Source of the DNA: Neisseria sp.
GTDB taxonomy: Bacteria; Pseudomonadota; Gammaproteobacteria; Burkholderiales; Neisseriaceae
Reading direction: 5' to 3'
Assembly: GCA_030531795.1 (NCBI GenBank)
Contig: JAUNMN010000006.1
Span: 1 to 64,000, forward strand
Length of the DNA stretch: 64,000 nucleotides
Shown here: one piece after another, positions 56,102 to 64,000 of the stretch
Layout: each line of letters opens with the position of its first letter
Numbering within the stretch: position 1 is the stretch's first letter
Notes under the pieces: generated by a model
Seen by the model: only the letters and a program-made list of their open reading frames with translations
Databases searched by the model: none
Told to the model about the DNA's origin: nothing
Position numbers and translations under genes: made by a program

Positions 56102-57106
56102 ATGACAGTTTTGGTTACAGGCGGTACGGGTTTTATCGGTTCGCACACGGTTGTTGCTTTGTGCGAAGCAGGTTACGACGTGGTGATTTTAGACAACTTG
56201 TCTAATTCATCAGCAGATGTGTTGCCACGTTTGGCACAAATTTGTGGCAAAGACATTCCGTTTTATCAAGGCGACATTCGCGACCGCGCTTTGTTGCGCC
56301 GCATTTTTGCGGAACACCCAATTGAAACCGTGATGCACTTTGCTGGCTTGAAAGCGGTGGGAGAAAGTGTGCAGCAACCGATTAAATATTATGACAATAA
56401 TGTGGTGGGCAGCCTGATTTTGGCGGAAGAAATGGCAGCGGCTGGCGTGTTCAGTATGGTGTTCAGCTCATCGGCAACGGTGTACGGCGACCCAGCGCGC
56501 GTACCGATTACCGAAGATTTGCCTGTCGGCGGCACAACCAACCCCTACGGCACATCAAAATACATGGTGGAACGCGTTTTGCGCGACATTCAACACGCCG
56601 ATTCGCGTTGGAGCATGATTATTTTGCGTTATTTCAACCCCATCGGTGCGCACGAAAGTGGTTTAATCGGAGAAAAACCCAACGGCATTCCAAACAATTT
56701 AATGCCCTATATTTGCCAAGTTGCCGCAGGAAAATTGCCGTATTTGAGCATATTCGGCAACGATTACCCAACCCACGACGGCACGGGCGTGCGCGACTAC
56801 ATTCACGTTGTGGACTTGGCAGACGGTCATCTCAAAGCCATGCAAAGCAAGGGCAAAACCGCTGGCGTACACATTTACAATTTAGGAACAGGCACAGGCT
56901 ACTCGGTTTTAGACATGGTCAAAGCGTTTGAACAAGCATCAGGCAAACCCTTGCCGCATCAAATCAAAGAACGCCGCCCTGGCGACATTGCCGTCTGCTA
57001 CGCCGACCCAAGTTACACGCAAAGCGAAATTGGCTGGACAGCCCAACGCGATTTGGCACAAATGATGGTCGACGCTTGGCGTTGGCAACAAAACTGCGAA
57101 GCGTGA
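56102..57106 (+). CDS. galE: UDP-glucose 4-epimerase
   Basis: 334 aa. NAD-binding [20 protein letters not shown], the catalytic [10 protein letters not shown] (Ser/Thr) and [14 protein letters not shown] (Tyr-x3-Lys), plus [16 protein letters not shown] and [18 protein letters not shown]. It interconverts UDP-Glc and UDP-Gal for surface glycans. The family usually has about 338 residues. Four bp before kpsC, so it is probably one operon with the capsule genes. Confidence 0.97.
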   Translation: MTVLVTGGTGFIGSHTVVALCEAGYDVVILDNLSNSSADVLPRLAQICGKDIPFYQGDIRDRALLRRIFAEHPIETVMHFAGLKAVGESVQQPIKYYDNNVVGSLILAEEMAAAGVFSMVFSSSATVYGDPARVPITEDLPVGGTTNPYGTSKYMVERVLRDIQHADSRWSMIILRYFNPIGAHESGLIGEKPNGIPNNLMPYICQVAAGKLPYLSIFGNDYPTHDGTGVRDYIHVVDLADGHLKAMQSKGKTAGVHIYNLGTGTGYSVLDMVKAFEQASGKPLPHQIKERRPGDIAVCYADPSYTQSEIGWTAQRDLAQMMVDAWRWQQNCEA

Positions 57107-57110
57107 TGAA

Positions 57111-59180
57111 ATGCCAAAATCCATGAACCCCCAAACCATCAAAGCCAGTATTTTTTCGCGTGGCATCAAAAAAATCGCGCATTTGCACGCGTTTTTACCC
57201 GAATACGAACTGGTCAATAAGCAAGACGCACAGGCAATTATCGGCTGGGCATATCGCCCCAGTGCGCAGCGTGCGCGTGCGTTTGCCGCAGAAAAACACT
57301 TGCCTTACATTGCTTTAGAAGATGGTTGGTTACGTTCACTGGGTTTGGGCGTGCAAGGCGATGCGCCTTTATCTATGGTGTTAGATGATGTTGGCATTTA
57401 CTACGGCACCAGCAAATCTTCGCGTTTGGAACAACTGATTTTGGCGGCGGACGCATTAAGTGATGCCGAACAAGCCAGTGCCGAAAACGCGATGAATTTA
57501 ATCCGCCAACATCGGCTTTCCAAATACAATCATGCTCCTGATTTTGAAGCACAAACGTATGACTTGAATCGACCTTTGGTTCTGGTATTAGACCAAACGT
57601 TTGGCGATATGGCGATTGAATACGGACAAGCCAACGCCGACACTTTCCGCCAAATGTTGCAGACGGCAATCGCCGACAATCCCGATGCCGAAATTTGGGT
57701 CAAAACCCACCCCGATGTGTTGTGTGGCAAAAAACAAGGCTATTTAACGCAGTTGGCACAAAGTGAAAAAGTGAAATTGCTGGCTGAAGATGTCAATCCG
57801 ATTTCTTTGTTGGAACAAGCAGATAAGGTTTACTGCGTCAATTCGCACATGGGTTTTGAGGCTTTGCTGTGCCAAAAAGAAGTTCACGTTTTCGGGGCGG
57901 CTTGGTATGCAGGCTGGGGTTTGACCCACGATTATCACGCATGGATTGCCGAGCTGAAAACGCAAACAACGCGCCGTCAACCGCGTTCTTTAACCCAACT
58001 TTTTCACGCCGCTTATCTTCAATACAGCCGTTATCTCAACCCCAACACAGGCGAAGCAGGGACGATTTTTGATGTGATTGAACACCTTGCCATGCGTCGT
58101 CGCCACAATGAATTATTGCGTGGGCATATTTATTGCATCGGCATGTCCTTATGGAAAAAAGCGGTTGCCAAACCCTTTCTCAACACGCCTGCTTGCCGTC
58201 TGCACTTCGTTTCATCGCTTGCCAAAATTCAACCCGAACGCTTGCCAGCCAACAGTCGCCTGCTCGCTTGGGGCAACGGCAAACAAGAAATTTTAGATTT
58301 CGCCCAGCAACACGGTTTAAGCGTGTTGCGTATGGAAGATGGTTTTGTGCGTTCGGTTGGTTTGGGTTCGAATTTGGTTGCACCTGCGTCTTTAGTGATA
58401 GACGATTTGGGGATTTACTTCAATCCGCAGACGGCATCTCGCTTGGAAAACATCTTACAAAACATCCACTTTTCGCCACAAGATAAACAACAAGCCGAAC
58501 ACATTCAGCAACTTTTGATTGCACACCAAGTCAGCAAATACAATGTCGGCACAGCCAATTTAAACCTGCCCACACAACGCGGCAAAACCATTTTGGTACC
58601 AGGGCAAGTGGAAGACGATGCGTCCATTCGCCACGGTTCGCCCAAAATTTATCGCAATTTGGATTTGCTGCAAACCGTGCGTGCCGCCAATCCCGATGCC
58701 TACATCATCTACAAACCGCATCCCGATGTAGTGAGCGGCAATCGTGTGGGCAATATTCCGCTGCAGACGGCACAACAATTTGCCGACCACATCGCCGAAG
58801 AAGCCGACATCATCAGCTGCATCAATCAAGCAGACGAAGTGCATACCATGACTTCGCTATCGGGTTTTGAAGCACTGTTGCGTGGCAAAAAAGTGCATTG
58901 CTACGGTTTGCCGTTTTACGCTGGCTGGGGACTAACCCACGATTTCTTGCCGCTAGACAGACGCAATCGCAAATTAGAATTGTGGCAACTGATTGCAGGC
59001 ACGTTGCTTTATTACCCCAGCTACATCAATCCGCAAACCAAACAAGCCATCAATGCGCAGACGGCAATCATGATGATTCGCCAAAACAAACTGTTGCAAA
59101 AAAATCACAAAAATGTAAAACAACGTTGGCTAAACAAACAAATAAGTAAATTAAAGCAAATCTATCTTTCTTTACGATAA
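57111..59180 (+). CDS. kpsC: Capsule polysaccharide Kdo-transferase KpsC (LipA/CtrE)
   Basis: 689 aa with two similar halves. Each half has an 'EDG(W/F)(L/V)RS(L/V)GLG' motif (IALEDGWLRSLGLG near 65; RMEDGFVRSVGLG near 410), an acidic 'VKTHPDV' / 'YKPHPDV' segment, and 'GFEALL...G..wYAGWGLTHD' (twice). KpsC is a retaining beta-Kdo transferase that, with KpsS, builds the poly-Kdo linker joining group-2 capsule to lyso-phosphatidylglycerol. The start has a weak ribosome-binding site near the galE stop, suggesting coupling; an ATG four codons later is an alternative. Confidence 0.92.
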   Translation: MPKSMNPQTIKASIFSRGIKKIAHLHAFLPEYELVNKQDAQAIIGWAYRPSAQRARAFAAEKHLPYIALEDGWLRSLGLGVQGDAPLSMVLDDVGIYYGTSKSSRLEQLILAADALSDAEQASAENAMNLIRQHRLSKYNHAPDFEAQTYDLNRPLVLVLDQTFGDMAIEYGQANADTFRQMLQTAIADNPDAEIWVKTHPDVLCGKKQGYLTQLAQSEKVKLLAEDVNPISLLEQADKVYCVNSHMGFEALLCQKEVHVFGAAWYAGWGLTHDYHAWIAELKTQTTRRQPRSLTQLFHAAYLQYSRYLNPNTGEAGTIFDVIEHLAMRRRHNELLRGHIYCIGMSLWKKAVAKPFLNTPACRLHFVSSLAKIQPERLPANSRLLAWGNGKQEILDFAQQHGLSVLRMEDGFVRSVGLGSNLVAPASLVIDDLGIYFNPQTASRLENILQNIHFSPQDKQQAEHIQQLLIAHQVSKYNVGTANLNLPTQRGKTILVPGQVEDDASIRHGSPKIYRNLDLLQTVRAANPDAYIIYKPHPDVVSGNRVGNIPLQTAQQFADHIAEEADIISCINQADEVHTMTSLSGFEALLRGKKVHCYGLPFYAGWGLTHDFLPLDRRNRKLELWQLIAGTLLYYPSYINPQTKQAINAQTAIMMIRQNKLLQKNHKNVKQRWLNKQISKLKQIYLSLR

Positions 59181-59259
59181 GATTAAATGCAAACTTACGC
59201 TTCTTTTTTGTCGCACCCGTTTAAGGTTTAATTTAATCTCAAATTTCGTGTAACGAACC

Positions 59260-60495
59260 ATGGTAAGCAAGCACATTCCCAGCAATATTGAAAGAATGGC
59301 GAATACAGCTGAACGCTTTTTGCTTTTACAAGGTCCGCTAGGCGGTTTCTTCACCGATTTGGCACACTGGCTAAAGCAACAAGGCAAGCAAGTATTCAAG
59401 CTAAACTTCAACCATGGCGATGAACACGATTATCACTTAAGCGAAAACACCCACACGTATTGCGATATTTATCCCAATTTTCCCGATTTTTTAGCCAATT
59501 TCGTTCAAACCCATGGCATTCAAGCCATTGTTTGTTTTGGCGATACTCGTCCTTATCATCGTGTTGCCAAACTCTATTGCCAGCAAAACGACATCGCGTT
59601 TTGGGCATTTGAAGAAGGTTATTTCCGCCCGAATTTCGTAACGCTGGAACAAAATGGTGTGAACGCATTTTCCACTTTGCCACGCAACAGCGATTTTTTC
59701 CTGAACGAATTTGCGTCGCTGCGAGAACAAAATTATGTAGCACCGAGTTCCGTTCCTGGTGGTTTTTTGCGCGTCAGCAAACACGCCGCACGTTATTATT
59801 TTTACGCCAATTTAGGCAAAAAACGTTTTCCGCATTATGTGCATCATCGCGATTTTTCTATCAGCCATTATCTGTCGCTGTGGATACAATCGGGCATCAA
59901 ACGTTTTTATTACTGGCAACACGACCGCCATTTCGCTCAACGCGTTGAACAAGGCGAATTTGGACGATTTTTCATTTTGCCCTTGCAAGTGTTTAACGAC
60001 AGCCAAGTGCGGGTACACAGCGATTTCTCATCGATTCGCAATTTTTTGTGGCACGTTTTGTCTTCGTTCAACACCCACGCTCCGCGCGACACCCAGCTGA
60101 TTATCAAACACCACCCAATGGATCGCGGATTCATCGACTACAAAAAACACATCGATGCGTTTTGCGAGAAATACACCCAATGCCAAGGGCGCATTTTTTA
60201 TGTACATGACACGCCGTTGCCAACCTTATTGCGCTACGGCACAGGCATGGTTACGCTCAACAGCACTGCTGGCTTATCGGCTTTGGTGCACCATATGCCC
60301 GTGAAAGTGTTGGGACGCGCCAACTACGACATGGCAGGCATTACCGACCAAGGCAGTTTGGCACATTTTTGGACGCAGCCCACGCCTCCAGACCGCGAAA
60401 TCTTCAACGCGTATCGCCAATACCACATCAACGTTACCCAAATTCACGGCAATTTTTACAGCACCGTGCATTTGCCCAAACATGCGTCCAACTAA
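59260..60495 (+). CDS. kpsS: Capsule polysaccharide Kdo-transferase KpsS (LipB/CtrF)
   Basis: 411 aa. RFLLLQGPLGGFFTDLAHWL is the KpsS start ('LLQGP.g.Ff..La..L'), followed by CFGDTRPYHRVAKLYCQQ, FWAFEEGYFRPNFVTLEQNG, and the C-terminal IIKHHPMDRGFIDYKKHID and TLNSTAGLSALVHHMPVKVL. It starts the Kdo linker of group-2 capsules. The ATG at 59260 is used; the ATG at 59296 (MANTAERF) is a real alternative because no clear ribosome-binding site is seen. Followed by a strong uptake-word terminator. Polymerase and ABC-exporter genes are not in the window. Confidence 0.9.
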   Translation: MVSKHIPSNIERMANTAERFLLLQGPLGGFFTDLAHWLKQQGKQVFKLNFNHGDEHDYHLSENTHTYCDIYPNFPDFLANFVQTHGIQAIVCFGDTRPYHRVAKLYCQQNDIAFWAFEEGYFRPNFVTLEQNGVNAFSTLPRNSDFFLNEFASLREQNYVAPSSVPGGFLRVSKHAARYYFYANLGKKRFPHYVHHRDFSISHYLSLWIQSGIKRFYYWQHDRHFAQRVEQGEFGRFFILPLQVFNDSQVRVHSDFSSIRNFLWHVLSSFNTHAPRDTQLIIKHHPMDRGFIDYKKHIDAFCEKYTQCQGRIFYVHDTPLPTLLRYGTGMVTLNSTAGLSALVHHMPVKVLGRANYDMAGITDQGSLAHFWTQPTPPDREIFNAYRQYHINVTQIHGNFYSTVHLPKHASN

Positions 60496-60514
60496 ACCCA
60501 CACCAACCAACGCC

Positions 60515-60545
60515 ATGCCGTCTGCAACCGAATCGCAGACGGCAT
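60515..60545. terminator. Uptake-word terminator of the galE-kpsC-kpsS unit
   Basis: ATGCCGTCTGCA (60515-60526) pairs with CGCAGACGGCAT (60534-60545), loop ACCGAAT, then CATTCATTTTTTTTC. Confidence 0.85.
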
Positions 60546-60570
60546 CATTCATTTTTTTTCATTGTCAGCC

Positions 60571-60600
60571 CTTTAATTCTCGTTCCCTTGCCCCTATTTA
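60571..60600 (+). promoter_or_regulatory. Candidate heat-shock (sigma-32) promoter of dnaJ
   Basis: CTTTAAT (60571-60577), 13-bp spacer, CCCCTATTTA (60591-60600). This resembles the sigma-32 consensus CTTGAAA and CCCCATnT and lies 36 bp before the dnaJ ATG. Confidence 0.5.
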
Positions 60601-60636
60601 CAGGCAATTCAAAACTTTCTATCAAACCCTATCATT

Positions 60637-61779
60637 ATGAGCAATAAAGATTTTTACGAAATTTTGGGCGTTGCCAAAAGTGCCAGCGATGATGAAATCA
60701 AAAAAGCCTATCGCAAACTGGCGATGAAATATCACCCCGACCGCAATCCCGACAACAAAGAAGCGGAAGAAAAGTTTAAAGAAGCACAAAAAGCCTACGA
60801 CATTTTGTCGGACAAGGAAAAACGTGCGGCGTATGACCAGTTTGGTCATGCTGGCGTTGACCCAAACATGGGCGGCGGTGCTGGCGGCGGATTCGGTGGC
60901 TTTGGCGGTTTTGGTGGTGCGGGCGGCGGATTTGGCGACTTTAGCGACATTTTCAGCCAAATGTTTGGCGGCGGTGGCGGTGCGCGTCAGCAAAATTACC
61001 AAGGCGCGGATTTGCAATACGGCGTGGAAATTTCGCTGGAAGAAGCCGCGGCTGGCATCAAAAAACGCATCACGATTCCGACTTACGACGACTGCGATGT
61101 TTGCCACGGCACGGGCGCGAAAGTTGGCACTTCGGCAACAACGTGTTCAACCTGTCATGGTTCGGGTACGGTTCACGTTCGCCAAGCGATTTTCCAAATG
61201 CAGCAAACCTGTCCGACTTGTCATGGCTCGGGCAAGGAAATCAAAGAACCTTGCCACAAATGCCGTGGTGATGGTCGCGTGAAAACATCTAAAACGGTGG
61301 AAGTGAACATTCCTGCTGGCATTGACGATGGTCAGCGCATTCGTTTGAGCGGCGAAGGCGAACTTGGACGCAACGGCGCGCCGTCTGGCGATTTGTATGT
61401 GGTGGTGCAAGTCAAACAACATAAGATTTTTGAACGCGATGGCTTGGATTTGCATTGCGAATTGCCGATTAGCTTTACCGTTGCCGCGCTTGGTGGCGAA
61501 GTGGAAGTGCCAACCTTAAACGGAAAAGTGAAATTGAACATTCCTGCAGAAACGCAAAACGGTCGCCGTATGCGCGTGAAAGGCAAAGGCATCAAGTCGC
61601 TGCGTTCCACTGCGATGGGCGATTTGTATTGCCACGTCATTGTGGAAACGCCTGTCAATTTGACCGACCGTCAAAAAGAGTTGCTGCAAGAGTTTGAAAA
61701 AATCTCAACGGGTTTGGAACGCACCCAAACGCCACGCCAAAAAGGTTTTATGGACAAATTGCGCGATTTGTTTGATTGA
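60637..61779 (+). CDS. dnaJ: Chaperone DnaJ
   Basis: 380 aa. J domain with YHPDRNPDN (HPD), Gly/Phe-rich linker ([18 protein letters not shown]), four zinc-finger CxxCxGxG units ([32 protein letters not shown]) and a C-terminal substrate-binding domain. It delivers unfolded proteins to DnaK and stimulates its ATPase. dnaK is not adjacent, unlike in E. coli. A candidate sigma-32 promoter precedes it. Confidence 0.97.
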   Translation: MSNKDFYEILGVAKSASDDEIKKAYRKLAMKYHPDRNPDNKEAEEKFKEAQKAYDILSDKEKRAAYDQFGHAGVDPNMGGGAGGGFGGFGGFGGAGGGFGDFSDIFSQMFGGGGGARQQNYQGADLQYGVEISLEEAAAGIKKRITIPTYDDCDVCHGTGAKVGTSATTCSTCHGSGTVHVRQAIFQMQQTCPTCHGSGKEIKEPCHKCRGDGRVKTSKTVEVNIPAGIDDGQRIRLSGEGELGRNGAPSGDLYVVVQVKQHKIFERDGLDLHCELPISFTVAALGGEVEVPTLNGKVKLNIPAETQNGRRMRVKGKGIKSLRSTAMGDLYCHVIVETPVNLTDRQKELLQEFEKISTGLERTQTPRQKGFMDKLRDLFD

Positions 61780-61799
61780 TGGTTTAAACACAAAACACG

Positions 61800-61870
61800 A
61801 TGCCGTCTGTGACCGAAGGGAATCCCATAGCGAAGCTATAGGGACAGTCTCATCTAATCGCAGACGGCAT
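61800..61870. repeat. Uptake-word hairpin enclosing a 42-nt repeat, copy 2
   Basis: Core 61807-61848 is identical to the copy at 56012-56053. Outer arms ATGCCGTCTGTGA and TCGCAGACGGCAT. It lies between dnaJ and the pyrB leader and probably ends dnaJ transcription (a T run follows at 61870-61874). Confidence 0.8.
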
Positions 61871-61876
61871 TTTTGC

Positions 61877-61905
61877 TTTTTTACACACCAAATTTCCGCT
61901 ATAAT
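61877..61905 (+). promoter_or_regulatory. Candidate pyrBI promoter
   Basis: TATAAT at 61900-61905; the T-rich tract 61877-61884 holds a weak -35. A transcript from about 61912 would include the leader peptide and terminator before pyrB. Confidence 0.55.
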
Positions 61906-61934
61906 TCGCTCGTTTTGTATCTGAATTGACAAAG

Positions 61935-62030
61935 GAAGTTGCCATGTTTGCCAACGCTCACGCTGTTTGTGCTGCCCGCGCGGCAACTTCTGCTCTTGAG
62001 ATTTAACCCGTTATTGCAACGGGTTTTTTT
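61935..62030 (+). promoter_or_regulatory. pyrBI leader: attenuator with intrinsic terminator
   Basis: AACCCGTT (62005-62012) and AACGGGTT (62018-62025) form an 8-bp stem followed by T to 62030, ending 12 bp before the pyrB start: a strong terminator in front of a gene. Upstream, GAAGTTGCC (61935-61943), which holds the leader's ribosome-binding region, can pair with GGCAACTTC (61982-61990). A ribosome at the leader stop (62004-62006) would cover the terminator stem. This fits E. coli pyrBI-type control by coupling of translation and transcription at low UTP; the mechanism is inferred. Confidence 0.65.
61944..62006 (+). CDS. Putative pyrBI leader peptide (20 aa)
   Basis: ATG at 61944 behind AAAGGAAG encodes MFANAHAVCAARAATSALEI, and its TAA at 62004-62006 overlaps the 5' arm of the attenuator terminator. 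The peptide sequence itself has no run of regulatory codons, consistent with a UTP-sensing coupling mechanism and not amino-acid sensing. It was found by eye; conservation was not checked. Confidence 0.55.
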   Translation: MFANAHAVCAARAATSALEI

Positions 62031-62042
62031 ATGGAAAACGCT

Positions 62043-62963
62043 ATGGCTAATTTACTCTATCGTCAAAATTTGATTTCCATTTCCGATTTAAGCACGGCGC
62101 AACTGGAATTGCTTTTACACACCGCGCTCAAACTCAAACGCGAACCGCGTGATGATTTGCTCGCTGGCAAGCTCATCGGTTCTTGCTTCTTTGAACCATC
62201 AACGCGTACCCGTTTATCGTTTGAAACGGCGGTGCAACGTTTGGGCGGCAAAGTCATCGGGTTTGCCGATGGTGCGAACACCAGCGCCAAAAAAGGCGAA
62301 ACCCTCGCCGACACTGCCCGCATCATTTCCAGCTACACCGATGCGATTATTCAACGCCACCCCAAAGACGGTGCGGCACGCGTGTTGGCGGAGTTTTCCG
62401 CCGTGCCTGTCATCAATGCAGGCGACGGCACCAACCAACACCCCAGCCAAACGCTGTTGGATTTGGTAACAATTTTTGAAACGCAAGGCACATTGTCGGG
62501 TTTGAAAATCGCGATGGCTGGCGATTTGAAATACGGTCGCACGGTTCACTCGTTGGCACAAGCGCTCAAACGTTGGGGGTGCGAATTTGCTTTCGTGTCG
62601 CCGCCGAGCTTGGCGATGCCCGAATACATCACCGAAGAATTAGACGAAGCGGGTTGCAGTTATCAAACCTTTAACAGCTTGGAGCAAGCGGCAGAATGGG
62701 CGGACATTTTGTACATGACGCGCGTGCAACGCGAACGTTTTGACGAACAAGAATTTGCCAAAATTCAAGGCAAATTCAATTTGGAAGCGGCGATGCTTGC
62801 CAACGCCAAACCGAATTTGCGCGTGTTGCACCCCTTGCCGCGCGTGGACGAAATCCACCCCGACGTGGACGCAACGCCGCACGCCTATTATTTTGAGCAA
62901 GCCACCAACGGCGTGTATGCCCGCATGGCGATTTTGTCTTTGATTTTGAATGAAGAAGTGTGA
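62043..62963 (+). CDS. pyrB: Aspartate carbamoyltransferase catalytic subunit
   Basis: 306 aa from the ATG at 62043, which has GGAAA at the right distance; the ATG at 62031 directly abuts the terminator and lacks one. [20 protein letters not shown] is the carbamoyl-phosphate site, [20 protein letters not shown] the 80s loop, [17 protein letters not shown] the HPxQ motif, and [16 protein letters not shown] the 240s region with the LPR. It commits to pyrimidine synthesis. pyrI follows after 7 bp. Confidence 0.97.
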   Translation: MANLLYRQNLISISDLSTAQLELLLHTALKLKREPRDDLLAGKLIGSCFFEPSTRTRLSFETAVQRLGGKVIGFADGANTSAKKGETLADTARIISSYTDAIIQRHPKDGAARVLAEFSAVPVINAGDGTNQHPSQTLLDLVTIFETQGTLSGLKIAMAGDLKYGRTVHSLAQALKRWGCEFAFVSPPSLAMPEYITEELDEAGCSYQTFNSLEQAAEWADILYMTRVQRERFDEQEFAKIQGKFNLEAAMLANAKPNLRVLHPLPRVDEIHPDVDATPHAYYFEQATNGVYARMAILSLILNEEV

Positions 62964-62970
62964 GTCAAAA

Positions 62971-63432
62971 ATGAGTGAAAACAAACAATTAAGCGTTGAA
63001 GCGATTGAAAATGGCACGGTGATTGACCACATTCCAGCAGGTTTGGGTTTAACCATTTTGCGTCAATTCAAATTATTGCACCACGGCAGCGCGGTTACGG
63101 TTGGCTTCAATTTGCCGAGCAAACGCGCAGGCTGCAAAGACATCGTCAAAATCAAAAACGTGATTTTCACCCAAGACGAAGCCGACCGCTTGGCTTTGTT
63201 CGCCCCTGCGGCAACGGTGAACATCATCGAGCAGTTTAAGGTGGTGAACAAACTGCCTTTGCGTTTGCCTGCCCACATCGACGACATTTTCGCCTGTCCG
63301 AATCCAAATTGCGCCAGCCATGGCGAGCCCGTGCGCAGTCGTTTTTATGTGAAACCGAACAGCAGCCAAGTCAAACTCAAATGTCATTATTGTGAGAAAA
63401 CCTTCCCTCGCGAAACGCTGAACGAAGCATAA
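62971..63432 (+). CDS. pyrI: Aspartate carbamoyltransferase regulatory subunit
   Basis: 153 aa from the ATG at 62971. The allosteric domain has [20 protein letters not shown] and [19 protein letters not shown] (nucleotide-binding Lys), and the zinc domain has four Cys: CPNPNC and CHYC. It mediates CTP inhibition and ATP activation of the PyrB-PyrI holoenzyme, the same operon as E. coli pyrBI, which supports reading the upstream structure as an attenuator. Confidence 0.97.
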   Translation: MSENKQLSVEAIENGTVIDHIPAGLGLTILRQFKLLHHGSAVTVGFNLPSKRAGCKDIVKIKNVIFTQDEADRLALFAPAATVNIIEQFKVVNKLPLRLPAHIDDIFACPNPNCASHGEPVRSRFYVKPNSSQVKLKCHYCEKTFPRETLNEA

Positions 63433-63453
63433 AATCTGCCGATTTGGCACATC

Positions 63454-63486
63454 ATGCCGTCTGCGTTTTGAATGTGCAGACGGCAT
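63454..63486. terminator. Uptake-word terminator of pyrBI
   Basis: ATGCCGTCTGCG (63454-63465) pairs with TGCAGACGGCAT (63475-63486), loop TTTTGAATG, followed by CTTGTGCTTTT. Confidence 0.75.
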
Positions 63487-63516
63487 CTTGTGCTTTTAAA
63501 CTTATTTATCATCAAT

Positions 63517-63933
63517 ATGTTAAGCATTATTTCTCTGATTCTCGCCGCCCTACTCATCGTCGCCAGTTTAATTGCCTGCTATTTTCTGCCGCACCCGATT
63601 ACTTATCTTGCCAGCGTGGTTTTAGTGGGCATTTTCGCGCTGATTCTGTTGCCTAAATATCAGCAACAACGCAACGCGCTGCAACACGGCGAACGCATTG
63701 CGGCGCGTGTCAGCCACGTTCGGCACTGGAATCAGCACACGACCAATGACATTTTGGACCGCTACGAAATCATTGCCACCGCCGAACACCCAACGACTGG
63801 CGCGCGCCACCGTTTTGTCAGCGAACCGCTCGCGCGCGACCCTGAACCGCATTTGGGCGAAACCGTTACCGTGATTGTGGACTGGCAAAACCCGAAATCT
63901 TATGTGATGGACACTTCGTTTTTGCCGAAATAG
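63517..63933 (+). CDS. Small membrane protein of unknown function, DUF3592-like tail
   Basis: 138 aa from the ATG at 63517; an open frame from 63472 runs through the uptake-word terminator and is not preferred. Two membrane helices (SIISLILAALLIVASLIACY and YLASVVLVGIFALILLP) are followed by a beta-rich tail: AARVSHVRHWN, DRYEIIATAEHPTTGARHRF and GETVTVIVDWQNPKSYVMDT, resembling the 'G..v.V.ydp.nP' pattern of DUF3592. Ribosome-binding site is poor (ATCAAT). Function unknown. Confidence 0.65.
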   Translation: MLSIISLILAALLIVASLIACYFLPHPITYLASVVLVGIFALILLPKYQQQRNALQHGERIAARVSHVRHWNQHTTNDILDRYEIIATAEHPTTGARHRFVSEPLARDPEPHLGETVTVIVDWQNPKSYVMDTSFLPK

Positions 63934-63968
63934 CAAGCAAAACGCGATAATGGTTTAACAAAAAAACG

Positions 63969-64000
63969 ATGCCGTCTGCGATTTGATTTGCAGACGGCAT
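63969..64000. terminator. Uptake-word hairpin at the window end
   Basis: ATGCCGTCTGCG (63969-63980) pairs with TGCAGACGGCAT (63989-64000), loop ATTTGATT. An A run precedes it. It probably ends the membrane protein gene. Confidence 0.75.

Overview
The window looks like chromosome of a member of the Neisseriaceae. Three things point there: many copies of a DNA-uptake-sequence-like word, ATGCCGTCTGCA (core GCCGTCTGCA), both singly and as inverted pairs in terminators; Neisseria-type gene content and order (rne/rluC divergent, pmbA-darP, dusB-fis, the pyrH-frr-uppS-cdsA-dxr-rseP-bamA-skp-lpxD-fabZ-lpxA block, lpxB near rnhB); and KpsC/KpsS (LipA/LipB) capsule genes. The word differs from the classical meningococcal ATGCCGTCTGAA, so this is another uptake dialect; I cannot name the genus with confidence.

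Layout. 1-2.9 kb: an accessory block of flavin oxidoreductase, LysR regulator and quinone-oxidoreductase-like gene, carrying a different uptake word (AGGCTGCCTGAA). 2.9-8.2 kb: housekeeping genes and unknowns (pmbA, darP, DUF2750, a His-rich putative metal binder, MscS channel, YheT hydrolase). 8.2-12 kb: a small defence-type block with interleaved inverted repeats, a single-chain MmeI-like restriction-modification enzyme whose target-recognition region looks swapped, and a BrnT/BrnA toxin-antitoxin pair. 12-22 kb: trpC, map, a small HTH protein, valS, a tiny acidic peptide with a Gly-Gly-leader look, aldA, lpxB, a YczE-like membrane protein, rnhB. 22-24.7 kb: a second accessory block (a hydrolase broken by an internal deletion, a very AT-rich Mrr-like nuclease, a LysR regulator), again with the foreign uptake word. 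24.7-32.6 kb: pyrD, sppA, phosphatase, rluC, and RNase E with a leader of about 500 nt.

32.7-44.1 kb is one long minus-strand run for envelope biogenesis: UMP kinase, ribosome recycling factor, undecaprenyl-PP synthase, CDP-diglyceride synthase, DXP reductoisomerase, RseP, BamA, Skp/OmpH, LpxD, FabZ, LpxA. It links isoprenoid carrier, phospholipid, lipid A and outer-membrane-protein assembly. Next come a DUF3579-acetyltransferase fusion, the glnB-amtB nitrogen pair with dyad operators, two tandem glycosyltransferases that appear to undergo gene conversion, a tiny lipoprotein plus pirin, purH, dusB-fis and selO. 55-60.5 kb holds kdsA, galE, kpsC and kpsS, a surface-polysaccharide group. The end holds dnaJ (candidate sigma-32 promoter) and pyrB-pyrI behind a leader peptide and intrinsic terminator that look like a pyrBI-type attenuator.

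I see no tRNA, rRNA, insertion sequence, prophage or CRISPR array. The points most worth following up are the two foreign-dialect blocks, the self-complementary uptake-word palindromes, the restriction-enzyme mosaic, the Gly-Gly peptide, the pyrB leader and a 42-nt hairpin repeat present in two identical copies.
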